From Stramenopiles sp. TOSAG23-3 (taxonomy: Eukaryota > Sar), in contig LT642167.1 of the NCBI GenBank assembly GCA_900128585.1, positions 1 through 47,020 on the forward strand: a stretch of DNA of 47,020 bases. Direction: 5' to 3'. The notes under the pieces are model-generated. The model was not told where the DNA came from and did not search any database. It worked only from the letters and a program-made list of their open reading frames with translations. The translations under genes were made by a program, and so were the position numbers. Positions 35,109-44,907 of this stretch are shown piece by piece (the first letter of the stretch is position 1; each line of letters begins with the position of its first letter).

Positions 35109-38100
35109 ATGTCGTCGTTTGCAACAGACCAGTCGGGATCTCCGCAAGTAGTGGTTACTAGAGACACTGTGTCAGAGTTGAAGGATCTGTTCGGGATCGC
35201 CGACTCGTCGAGTAAGAAACAGCAACGCAGGGTGTCGACTGCAAAAGACTTTGCAGTCGTGCTCAGCGCGGCGAGCGCCGGGAGAGCGCTGCAAGGGGAC
35301 GACTTCTTGCACTTGCTTTCTGGGTACGTCCAGGCTAACCTGCCAGATCTAAGAAACGGAATGTTACGCCTGTCTCTCAATACGCCGTGCTTGTCTTACT
35401 TGTCATCGCTGGTGAAGAAGAGCCAAAGCAAGGGGCAGCGCGGCGTGTCACAAAATCGTCGAATCGTGCTGAAACTTGCCGTCATGCTGCTGGATTTGGC
35501 CCATTTGAAAGTGTTGTCCCCGAAAAAGCCTTCGTCTGGCAACGCCGCTGCAAGGGCCGCACCCCTTGCCGTAAAGTGCCAGCTGAACATGTTTGCGAAT
35601 CTGCGCATGCTGGAAATCCACGGCGCGGAATTTCACAATTTGGAAGGCATTGCGTACCTGCGCGATCGACTGGAAGGGATATACGTGGAAGGGTCCAACG
35701 TCACGTGCCCAGGTATGGTTCTTTTTGAACCCGACAGAGTTCCCAACCCCCCGGGTAACACGGAAAGGCCAACCCCGGAAGACATGCTCACGTACCACGA
35801 CACAGAGTACGTCTGGCCTCGTCTGGAAAGCGTGAAATTTTGCAACTGTGGGATGACGGTGCTGGACCGATCTGTCGCGTTTCTGCCCAAAGGCCGGGTC
35901 TTTGATTTCAGCTACAACGAGCTGGAATCGTCGTCGTTCAAAGCCCTGGCCTTGGTTGCACAATCGTCAATTATGACCACCGTCGATTTGGCGTTTAACC
36001 GGCTGTCATCGTGTGCTTCACTGCCAACGTATCTCCCTAGAAGTGTTTCGTCCCGGTTTCGACCGAGTCTGCAGTCACTCATTTTGCGCCACAACCGGTT
36101 GTCAACGACCAAAGGCCTCGAAATCCTTGTCAACTTGCAGCGATTGGACCTCAGCCACAATATTCTCAGCTCGTTGGACGAAATTATGCACCTCCAGCGG
36201 TTGCAGAAACTTCGATCGTTGGGGCTGGAGGGGAACCCGATCGCCCTGCTCGCCACGTACCGCGAACAGGTCGGAGATGCGTTTGCAACAAGAAAAGTAA
36301 CGCTGAAGTCGGACTTCAAGTTTGTGCTGGACGGCCAAGCGGTCAAGGTCAGCAACAGTATGCTTAAGGCCGGGGAGCGCCTGAGCGTGGGGGACGAACA
36401 TTTGAATTTCAACACGTCGCCATTGCAGTCCCGCATGAGACACGAGGAGGAGAATGGAAAAAACGGCGTCGCCGTTGCGGGAAAGGCTGCTGGCGTGGTG
36501 GGCAGTGAAAATTCCAGGTTTGATTTGAGCACCGCAGATTATGCTGGCCGAAGCTATGTACAGAACAAGGGACCAGCAGAAGACAAGCCGAGGCGAAAAG
36601 GCAAGAAGTCCAAAAAAAAGTTGGCAACAATCGAAGACCCATCAGCGCTTGCTGTGCCCATCAGCCCCCCTCGAATAGAAGCCAAGCGACGGAACACGGC
36701 GGACAGAAAGCGAAGCAAGGCAGGACCCGGCCACAAGCAGTCCAGCTCGAGCGGTGCCCCGCACGCCAAGGGTAGTCGTGGCAATAGAAAAAAGTCTGCG
36801 TCCAGCAGAGCTCGGGGGGCTGCGTCGAAGAAGCAGGCGCCGAAATTGATTCAGCATTCCAGCAGCGATGCTTGGGATGAGATGGAGGAATACAAGCGCC
36901 AGGTGCAACGAAAGATGGAGCAGTTTCAGAACCGGTTGAATAAGAAGAGAGAGGTAGAGGGTGCTAACTGGTTGGAGTCGAAGGACGTGAAGCCACAGGC
37001 AAACGAGCTGGGCAACTTTTCGGATCAAATGTACCCCCCCCCGAACCCTTACGTCAACATGAAAATGACGAACGCGCCGAAGCCTAAAAAGGGGCAAGCA
37101 AATTCCTTGAGCGACAACGCGAAAGTAGGGGAGGGAGCGGCACCGGAAGATCAGTACGTAGCAGAAACCACCGTAGCAGCAGCAAAGAAAGAGGAGGATT
37201 TAGAGGCGGAGCGACGGCCGAGCGTCGGCGACTTTTTGTACCAGTGCGAGTACCTTGCCGAACGTCACGACCTCGCTGCCACAAACGACAGCTCTTACCA
37301 AAAATTAAGCATCAAGACGTGTGTAATCCTAGTGCAAGGGTCTTCCTTTATAGAAGTTGATGTTGCAACGGGGGCCCCAGGATTGAAAAAATCCCTCGAC
37401 AATTTAATCGCAGTTGAGCTCATGCGTGGGCAGCGCGGGGATACCCTGCTTCACGTTACGTTTCAGCACATTGCCGCGGATCAGTTGGCCACAAGCAAAA
37501 CAGACAACTATTACGTGCTTCGACAAGCAGGCACTTTGGAGGAATTGAGGTCCCTTTTGAAAGCTCGATTAATCTACAACATAGCTCGCAGGCCAGAGTA
37601 CTTTCAAAACATTTACAAGGATCGGGGCGATATTTACAACCACATGCTGCGGGACAAAACAAGCCTGCAGTGCTTGTCGTGCGAGTATAAATTTCAATGG
37701 AGCTACGAGAAACAACCGGTTCTTCAGTGCGACCGCTGCAACGCAACAAACCTTCGGACTACGAACCAGGCATCCCCGACTCGAAACAAACCGGTCGTGC
37801 ATATCAAGTCGCCTTCTGCGGACAAGGCAGTCAAGAATTTTGCGAAAACGAACGAAGCACGCTCGGATAGGAAGACCAGTTCGAGCGGTTCGGATTCTTT
37901 CTCGGACGAGGGAGATGAGGACGGGGGGGCGTTCTTCCAGGGAAATGCTCCAGTGATGGACAACTATGTCGACTGGGACTATTTTTCTCAAAACGGCGAT
38001 GGTAATAGCAAAGACGACCCCTCCCCCGCGACCCAAAACAAGCTGAAGCAGCTGATAGACGAGAAACTTAGAGCGCGGAAAGAGGCGGTACAGAGACGGG

Positions 38101-39035
38101 GGAGAAAAAATGGAAGTACGCCAGAGGGCCACGGCGCACCGTCTTCTAGCTCCAACCGGGCGATCAGTGAAGAGTACGATCCGTTGGCGAATCTGAGCGT
38201 GTTGGACAATTTAGAAATTTACTTTCGGGAGCGAGTGTTTTGTTCGAGGGCCAACACGAGCGAGCGTGTGGTGTACATGTTTGGCACAAAGATGGTGTTG
38301 GGCGGAGGGGCTAGAATGCAGAAGTCATCGAAGTCTTCAAAGCCAGGCCGCGAGGAAGAAATGGACGTTGTAGTAGTGTTTACGGACGAATCGCTGCACT
38401 TTTTTGAGCTCTTGAAAGCAAACAGAAACGTGTCGTTAACGTTCAAAGATGCCCCAAAATTTCCAATCTTAGGCAAGTATACCTTTTTGGAAGTAATGAA
38501 AGTCAGCATTGGCTTTTGGGCCCAGCGACTCTGCATTAAGACGAAGGATGGCGTGTCGTACATGTTGCTGACGCGCGATCGCGACAGAACTTACGCAATA
38601 TTGCAGCGTGTGCCGTCGAATTGCGAAATAATTAACGAAGATCAGTACACATTGGGCATTTTGCAGCAGTATGTTTTGAAAGACCCAAGTGCAAACATCA
38701 CTTTGTTTTTGATGCTGTACAGGAGGCACAAAGATAAGAAGCGAATAATGCCCCGGACGCTCGTCTTGACAAACAAAGGAATTTATTTGTGCGAAGAGTA
38801 TTTTTCAGAATCTCATTCTGTCGACAATACCCCTATGCGCGTTGAGCGACACGCGGCACTTGGCGATATCGTGCGCCTGGAAGCGTCCGACAAGCCGACC
38901 GATTTTACGATAGTTTGCACGGAAATGTTTGGCATTATCCCCCGAAAGAGAAGGTGGCGGTTGCGGGTACACAGTCGGGCCGCCAAAGCCCGGGTGTTGC
39001 AAGAGTTAAGAAAGTTGATGCGGGAAAGAGTTTAA
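35109..39035 (+). CDS. STK11IP/LIP1-like leucine-rich-repeat protein
   Basis: A 1308-residue intronless protein. After a helical N-terminus, leucine-rich repeats run at about 155-395 (FDFSYNELESSSF, LILRHNRLSTTKGLE, LDLSHNILSSLDEI, SLGLEGNPIALL). They end in a cap with FVLDGQAVKVS, much like the FLLDGKVLS end of the STK11IP LRR block. A Ser/Lys-rich disordered region with a short coiled coil follows (about 430-700), then a PH-like region (about 700-835). A CxxC...CxxC zinc-ribbon-like motif lies near 854-880 (CLSCEYKF...CDRC). The C-terminus holds YFRERVFCSR and a second PH-like half (about 1030-1308). In animals STK11IP/LIP1 binds LKB1 and acts at lysosomes. Shared order of domains supports the family; the exact function here is inferred. 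It could also be described as a nischarin-like LRR-PH protein. Confidence 0.88.
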   Translation: MSSFATDQSGSPQVVVTRDTVSELKDLFGIADSSSKKQQRRVSTAKDFAVVLSAASAGRALQGDDFLHLLSGYVQANLPDLRNGMLRLSLNTPCLSYLSSLVKKSQSKGQRGVSQNRRIVLKLAVMLLDLAHLKVLSPKKPSSGNAAARAAPLAVKCQLNMFANLRMLEIHGAEFHNLEGIAYLRDRLEGIYVEGSNVTCPGMVLFEPDRVPNPPGNTERPTPEDMLTYHDTEYVWPRLESVKFCNCGMTVLDRSVAFLPKGRVFDFSYNELESSSFKALALVAQSSIMTTVDLAFNRLSSCASLPTYLPRSVSSRFRPSLQSLILRHNRLSTTKGLEILVNLQRLDLSHNILSSLDEIMHLQRLQKLRSLGLEGNPIALLATYREQVGDAFATRKVTLKSDFKFVLDGQAVKVSNSMLKAGERLSVGDEHLNFNTSPLQSRMRHEEENGKNGVAVAGKAAGVVGSENSRFDLSTADYAGRSYVQNKGPAEDKPRRKGKKSKKKLATIEDPSALAVPISPPRIEAKRRNTADRKRSKAGPGHKQSSSSGAPHAKGSRGNRKKSASSRARGAASKKQAPKLIQHSSSDAWDEMEEYKRQVQRKMEQFQNRLNKKREVEGANWLESKDVKPQANELGNFSDQMYPPPNPYVNMKMTNAPKPKKGQANSLSDNAKVGEGAAPEDQYVAETTVAAAKKEEDLEAERRPSVGDFLYQCEYLAERHDLAATNDSSYQKLSIKTCVILVQGSSFIEVDVATGAPGLKKSLDNLIAVELMRGQRGDTLLHVTFQHIAADQLATSKTDNYYVLRQAGTLEELRSLLKARLIYNIARRPEYFQNIYKDRGDIYNHMLRDKTSLQCLSCEYKFQWSYEKQPVLQCDRCNATNLRTTNQASPTRNKPVVHIKSPSADKAVKNFAKTNEARSDRKTSSSGSDSFSDEGDEDGGAFFQGNAPVMDNYVDWDYFSQNGDGNSKDDPSPATQNKLKQLIDEKLRARKEAVQRRGRKNGSTPEGHGAPSSSSNRAISEEYDPLANLSVLDNLEIYFRERVFCSRANTSERVVYMFGTKMVLGGGARMQKSSKSSKPGREEEMDVVVVFTDESLHFFELLKANRNVSLTFKDAPKFPILGKYTFLEVMKVSIGFWAQRLCIKTKDGVSYMLLTRDRDRTYAILQRVPSNCEIINEDQYTLGILQQYVLKDPSANITLFLMLYRRHKDKKRIMPRTLVLTNKGIYLCEEYFSESHSVDNTPMRVERHAALGDIVRLEASDKPTDFTIVCTEMFGIIPRKRRWRLRVHSRAAKARVLQELRKLMRERV

Positions 39036-40381
39036 ATGTTCATAAATTTTAGCATGTTGAAGTATTCCTTTTCAAGCACAAAAGTGTAGTAGTCTTGTTG
39101 TAATTTCGATAGTATAATTAAAATAATTTGTTGTATCAAACTTGTATATCATCTTATTATTTCATAGTAAAGTTGTAGTAAATAATATTTAATTTCTGTA
39201 TTTATGGCAATAGGAAACTAAAGTCAGGTAAAATCAGCATTTGTTCCGAGGAAGAATTCGGTGGTGTGTCAGTTTATTTATTTTTACAGATGTGGGCACA
39301 CTTTTTAACAGCCCCTACTACAGCACCATATAAACTGTGGGTGGGTGGGTTTTGCATTTTGCACCACTCGTTTGCTTAAAATAATTAATATATTTGAACT
39401 TCTTCGAGAGGGAGGAAGGAGGTGTTGAACTAAATTATTTTAGTATAAAAATATTGTATATTAAATTATTCTTCCTATCTGTATTGCTTTATAATTCTGG
39501 ATCCCTAAATGATATTATGATAGGGATTAATGTATACTACAATACAAAATAATTATGTAAGTACGTATTGTATTAGTCCGAGATTTTTAGCAACTGCGGC
39601 GGCCTGACTTAATACTTACTTACTTACTCACTATTTGCTTAGTGGCCACTTAGCTATAAGATAGAACTGACTAATAAAACTATTATTTAATTTTTAATTT
39701 AATTTAATTCCAGTTCGTAGTTTAAAATGGCTTATTATTATATAGAACGACTATAGAATAGACGATTATTATATAAATACAGTTGTTATTTTATTCTTTA
39801 AATCTCTCTCTAATAAAAGGAAGTTAGATAAATATCTATTTAGTATAATAAAATAACATGGAAGTAGAATGTGATAGATAATCCTCAAAGTTACTAATTA
39901 ATCCAAATTTTTAGATAAACTACATTTTTTAAAGGATCGAAAGGAAGAAAGTGATAATGTAATATAAGCACAGTGAGGGACGAAGGGAGGAATAATAAAA
40001 AAAATAATTTATTAATATTAGCTAGACTGACTAGCTTCTTATAAAAAAACTTTTTATTAAAAGAAAAGGAAATTAATCTAACCAACCGTATGATCAGTAA
40101 AGAAAGGAAGAAAGAAAGAAGAATGATGTTTACAACTATCCGGTATTGAAGATTACATTTATACTTATTCAAATCATACACGAATCGGTAACTGAATCGC
40201 GTAGTGTATATATATCTGCCCCCCCCCCCCTTCTTCTCGTTTGTACCAAGCAAGCGTTGAACGGACGCGCGTGTTCGAGTGGATAAACATTGGTCGCCTG
40301 GTCACACTGCAAGAACTAACGATTGCTAGCAACAGAGCATCGTCAAAGCATATTCAGCTCCAGTCGTCTTCGTCCTTAGAC
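39036..40381. other. AT-rich spacer upstream of the P4-ATPase
   Basis: About 1.35 kb between two plus-strand genes. It has a (TTAC)n run near 39614-39627, many TAATTT/TATTAT patches and a run of about 12 C at 40219-40230, just upstream of the P4-ATPase. The frame into the flippase is open upstream of 40382 but only from a TTG, so the ATG is preferred. No gene is recognised. Confidence 0.6.
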
Positions 40382-43300
40382 ATGGCTACTCCCGCGCAGG
40401 AAAAGAAAGTTTCTGGCGATGGGGAATGGAGAACTGTTAGGGTAAACTCCAAAGAGCAGGATAATGTTTTCCCGACCAACGAAGTGATTAGCTCGAAGTA
40501 CACAAAATTTTCTTTCTTACCAGTAGGACTTTTTGAGCAGTTCAGCCGCGCCGCTAATTGTTATTTCCTCCTTATCTGCTTTCTACAAACGTGGAAGGAT
40601 GTGAGCATCACAAATGGGATCCCGACCATGGCGCCAACGCTGACATTTATTTTGTTCCTGTCTCTGGTGAAAGTGGGCTACGAGGACTACTTGCGCCATA
40701 AGGCGGACGAAAAGGAGAACGGACAGAAGGTTGAAGTGTTTGACGTAGCAACCAACAAGTTTCTCGTCAAAGAGTGGTGGCAGTGCAAGATCGGGGACAT
40801 CTTGAAGCTCAAGAACCGCGACTTTAACCCATGCGATATTATTCTCTTGGCCTCGGCGGACACGGAAAATAATGCCGTGTTCATCAACACCAAGGCGCTG
40901 GACGGAGAGACCGACTTAAAGATTCGTGAAGTGCACAAAGATATGGTGCGCCATAACGGCGGCCCCGACTCCGAAGCTCCACCGGAGATAATTGCCACGA
41001 TGATCAAAGACGATTGTTTGCGGGGCGAAACGCCAAGCAAAAACTTGCTGAAATTCGAAGGCACCTATGTGAAGTCCAACGGGGAAAAAATTTCGTTGGA
41101 CATGAACAACGTCGTTTTGCGTGGTGTTCAAGTTCGTCAAGTCGAGTGGTGCCTTGGCGTTGTTGCGTACACTGGGCAGGACACGAAGATCCAACAAAAT
41201 TCGTTGACCCCGCCTCGAAAGGTGAGCAACATGGGCCGATGGGTCGGCCAAGATACGTTCAAAATGTTTCTTATCGACGTCTTTTGCTGCCTGCTGTCCG
41301 CGATAGTGGGGACCGCTCAGCGCGGCGCCATAAGAAAAGACAAATTCAAGAGCGAAGGCCACGACGTGTACGTCTCCACGATGACGTACCACGAGTTCGG
41401 GGAAGAAAACCTGGGTCAGAGCGTGTTCGTTGAGTTCGTCTTGTCCTTCTTTACCTATTTCATCGTCTTCACGAGTTTCATTCCGATATCTCTTCTGGTG
41501 ACAATTGATTTCGTCAAGTTTTTCCAGAAGTTCACCATCCAATGGGACCTGGATATGTACTACGAGGAAACGGACACCCCGATGCGCGTGCGCTGCTCGG
41601 ATTTGAACGAATCCTTGGGGATGGTAAACCACATTTTCAGTGACAAAACCGGGACCCTGACGTGTAACGTGATGGAATTTCGCAAGTGCTCCGTCAATGG
41701 CAAGTCTTACGGGGCAGGAATGACCCAAATCGGGCGCGGACGGTTCCAACGATTGAACCCTGGGGTGCCAGTGCCCAAGGACCCCGTAATCGACGGGCCG
41801 AAAACGGAGTTCGTGAACTTTCTCGACAAGAAGCTCGCCACCGTGCTCAAAGGCGCAGGTGCTGATGCCGCCACGGCGCGCGCGTTCTGCATGAACATGG
41901 CGCTTAACCACGAGGTTGTGCCAGAGTACGACGACGGCAAGTTTGTTTACTCCGGGCCTTCCCCGGACGAAGTGGCCTTCGTGTATTTCGCCAAGCACAT
42001 GGGCTACTTCTACAATCGGCGAACTCGTCGCACCGCCACTGTGCACATCAACGGGAAAGACGAGGAGTACGACATTTTGGAAGTCCTGAAATTCAGCAGC
42101 GCAAGAAAGCGAAGTTCTATCCTCTGCAGAAAGACGGGCACCAAAGGTGACATTATCGTGTACTCGAAAGGCGCTGACAATGTAATGGAGGCTCTTTTGG
42201 ATAAGAACGACGCAAGGACAAAAAGGGTCAAGAAAGAAAGCCTGAAGCACGTTCAACAATACTGCGACGATGGGCTGCGAATATTGCTGATCGCAACGAA
42301 GACCGTGACGAACGCATGGTACGAAGCTTGGTCAAAGCGTTTCGACCAGGCCAAAAATGCAGAATCAGACAGAGAAGCCAAAAAAGAGGCAGTCATGGCA
42401 GAAATCGAGAATGGACTCTCGCTCTGCGGTGTGACTGCGATCGAGGACAAGCTCCAGGATGGGGTCCCCGATTGCATCAGTGCGATGCGCAAAGCTGGAA
42501 TCAAGGTATGGGTCCTTACCGGAGACAAGGTGGACACGGCGATCAACATCGGGTACGCGTGCCAGCTGATTAGCCCAGATATGAAAGTAATTCAGCTAAC
42601 AAACAATGCACCGGGAATAAACCTAGAACTAGATAAGGACAAGATTCCAGTACAGGATTGCCTGCAGAGGTGCTTGACAAAAGCGTTGGACGATGCCAAA
42701 AAGCACGTTGCGGATGGCCTGGAAGTCGTTGCGGTGCTGGACACGTACTTCTTGACGTCGATTGAGCAAAACGATGAGGGCCAACGCTTGCTGGAGCTTT
42801 CTAACTTGTGCAAATCATTTATTGCGGCCCGCGTCAGTCCCGACCAGAAAGGCCAGATTGTAACGCTCGTGCGCAGCAATTCTCCGGAGGAAGTTGTGAC
42901 GCTGTCGATTGGGGACGGGGCGAACGATGTCAACATGATACAGAAAGCTCACGTCGGTGTCGGTATCGAAGGGTTGGAGGGAAAACAGGCGGTGAATAAT
43001 AGTGACTTTGCAATTGCACAATTTCGCTACTTGCAAAAGCTGCTGTTGTGCCATGGGCGCTGGAACTACCGCCGCATGTCGACCGTTTCCTACTACATGT
43101 TTTACAAGAATGCACTGTTTGTGATTCCCCAGTGGTTCTACGGATGGTATTTGCTCTTCAGCGGTCAGCCATACTATTTGGAGTATCCCTTATACCAGTT
43201 GCACAACATGGCTTGGACAGCGTTCCCCATTGTTGTTTTCGGCGTGTTGGAGAAAGATCTAGTCAAGCGGATTGCAATGCAGATACCAGAGGTGTACAAG

Positions 43301-44029
43301 GACGGCCTGGAAGGTATCTATTTTGGCAGAATGAAGTTCGTTCGTTGGGTAGGAGAGGCAATCATCCATGCCATCATATGCGCAATCGTTGGTATTTCTG
43401 CTACGTCGTTTAGCGTAGGAGCCTTCCACAGCGTTGGCATTTATTACATAGGAACAATAGTCCACTTGTCAATTACCGTAGTGACAAACATTCGTTTGAT
43501 GCTTCTCATCCGCGATTGGACGTGGGTTGTCTTTTTCTTTTATGCAGGCACTTTTGCCTCTTGGTTCGTCTTCATGGAATGGTTAGGCCACAAAAACTCC
43601 ATCGTAGTCATGACAGACCTTGCCTCGGCGAATACCGTAGGGATGCAGGATAAAGTCTTAGGAGACCCTGTCTCATGGTTTTGCGTATTTCTGTCAACGG
43701 CCATCTGCCTTTTACCAATTTTGGCAGAAGGGGCGTACACCACGTTTTATCTGACAAGAATTTCTACGATGTGCATGGAGTTGCAGAAGAAACACGGCAA
43801 GGCTCTGGGTTTGAACAATGGGCCCATTTTAGGGTGCTCCGTTGATGCTGCTTCCGACCAAAGTTACAAAATTGAGTTTGGACGTGGACCTGGTGGAAAA
43901 GCTGTAGAGTTGCCAGCGAAAATTGTTAGTGCTGAAGAAGTAGCGCCCGATAAAGCATTCAACCCAATTGTCGAGAATGCAGACTCGTTGAACGCGTACG
44001 AGAAACGAATCTTCAACTTGAGTGGTTGA
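40382..44029 (+). CDS. P4-ATPase phospholipid flippase
   Basis: A type IV P-type ATPase of 1215 residues. It moves aminophospholipids from the outer or luminal to the cytosolic leaflet, normally with a CDC50 partner (not in this window). Landmarks, all intact: the actuator motif DGET at 174-177, phosphorylation motif DKTGT with Asp421, and the hinge GDGANDVNMI starting near 844, followed by HVGVGIEGLEGKQA. The P4 start, NEVISSKYTKFSFLPVGLFEQFSRAANCYFLL, and the C-terminal membrane block with about six helices (roughly 895-1125) are clear. About ten helices in all is standard, as is the length. The start ATG follows GAC; an in-frame TTG further upstream is less likely. It lies in tandem after the STK11IP-like gene. 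Residence at Golgi, endosome or plasma membrane cannot be read from the sequence. Confidence 0.96.
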   Translation: MATPAQEKKVSGDGEWRTVRVNSKEQDNVFPTNEVISSKYTKFSFLPVGLFEQFSRAANCYFLLICFLQTWKDVSITNGIPTMAPTLTFILFLSLVKVGYEDYLRHKADEKENGQKVEVFDVATNKFLVKEWWQCKIGDILKLKNRDFNPCDIILLASADTENNAVFINTKALDGETDLKIREVHKDMVRHNGGPDSEAPPEIIATMIKDDCLRGETPSKNLLKFEGTYVKSNGEKISLDMNNVVLRGVQVRQVEWCLGVVAYTGQDTKIQQNSLTPPRKVSNMGRWVGQDTFKMFLIDVFCCLLSAIVGTAQRGAIRKDKFKSEGHDVYVSTMTYHEFGEENLGQSVFVEFVLSFFTYFIVFTSFIPISLLVTIDFVKFFQKFTIQWDLDMYYEETDTPMRVRCSDLNESLGMVNHIFSDKTGTLTCNVMEFRKCSVNGKSYGAGMTQIGRGRFQRLNPGVPVPKDPVIDGPKTEFVNFLDKKLATVLKGAGADAATARAFCMNMALNHEVVPEYDDGKFVYSGPSPDEVAFVYFAKHMGYFYNRRTRRTATVHINGKDEEYDILEVLKFSSARKRSSILCRKTGTKGDIIVYSKGADNVMEALLDKNDARTKRVKKESLKHVQQYCDDGLRILLIATKTVTNAWYEAWSKRFDQAKNAESDREAKKEAVMAEIENGLSLCGVTAIEDKLQDGVPDCISAMRKAGIKVWVLTGDKVDTAINIGYACQLISPDMKVIQLTNNAPGINLELDKDKIPVQDCLQRCLTKALDDAKKHVADGLEVVAVLDTYFLTSIEQNDEGQRLLELSNLCKSFIAARVSPDQKGQIVTLVRSNSPEEVVTLSIGDGANDVNMIQKAHVGVGIEGLEGKQAVNNSDFAIAQFRYLQKLLLCHGRWNYRRMSTVSYYMFYKNALFVIPQWFYGWYLLFSGQPYYLEYPLYQLHNMAWTAFPIVVFGVLEKDLVKRIAMQIPEVYKDGLEGIYFGRMKFVRWVGEAIIHAIICAIVGISATSFSVGAFHSVGIYYIGTIVHLSITVVTNIRLMLLIRDWTWVVFFFYAGTFASWFVFMEWLGHKNSIVVMTDLASANTVGMQDKVLGDPVSWFCVFLSTAICLLPILAEGAYTTFYLTRISTMCMELQKKHGKALGLNNGPILGCSVDAASDQSYKIEFGRGPGGKAVELPAKIVSAEEVAPDKAFNPIVENADSLNAYEKRIFNLSG

Positions 44030-44907
44030 ACACAATTACTTTCTCGCTTTTTAACTTACTGGTACGAGAATATTACAAAATTATTATTTTCCCTCGATAG
44101 ATGATATGTATAAAATAAATTTCACTTGGTACGCTTCACTTCTTCCTTACATACGAGGAGTATAATAAAGGATAACGTATATTATATCACAGTACATAAT
44201 GGTCAGAGGGAAACAAACAAAAATCAATCACCAAGAAATAAGGAAACAAGCTCCTCCTCAACACAACAACACCACTTTCTTCTTCTTCTTCGAACCACTT
44301 TCTTCTTTCTTCTTCTTCGAACCACATACGTACATTATTATTAGTATTGTAATATAACGCGTATTATTTATTAGATACAATACGAGTACGTAGATAGATA
44401 CTATAAAATACGGGACACTCTTTCTTTCTCTTTCCTTTTTTTCTTCTTCATTCTTCTTCTTCTCTTTTTGTTGCTTGTAATAAATATAGGACTATTAATT
44501 AATTACATATTAATTAGTAGTAAATAAATAATTTAATAATATTATAGACGACTACACTGTATACTTTAATATTATATTATTATTAAAATAATAAATAATA
44601 AAAAGTTGTTGTTGTATTACGAACACAACCATTGCTTGGTGTATAATGTGGATGTATATTTAGTTAAAGCCTGGAAACTCAAAGTTAACGTTCGACTAAA
44701 CTTGAAGCGTGCCACATTTTCTGCTTTACTTGAAATACAGACCATCGCTGTCACCGCGTCTCCTTTTTAAAAAAATCCCACCATCCTCAAGCAAATACGT
44801 GCGTATTTGATACCAAGAAGATTTGGTTTGGTTTTACTGACTCGTGTGTGGAGCGCTGCATCTTCGTCTGTTATTTTTATCATACATAGTGTGCAACTGA
44901 AAGAAAT
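44030..44907. other. AT-rich spacer with CTT-rich direct repeat
   Basis: About 880 bp. Near 44271-44325 a CTTCTTCTTCGAACCAC unit occurs twice. The rest is TTA/ATA-rich with a GTT run near 44602-44613. No gene is recognised. It should hold the promoter of the RING protein gene. Confidence 0.6.

Noticed and set aside
40916-42259. Long antisense frame (447 codons) within the P4-ATPase
   Set aside because: The sense strand encodes the conserved actuator and phosphorylation domains; the antisense product has no recognisable domain and reflects codon composition.
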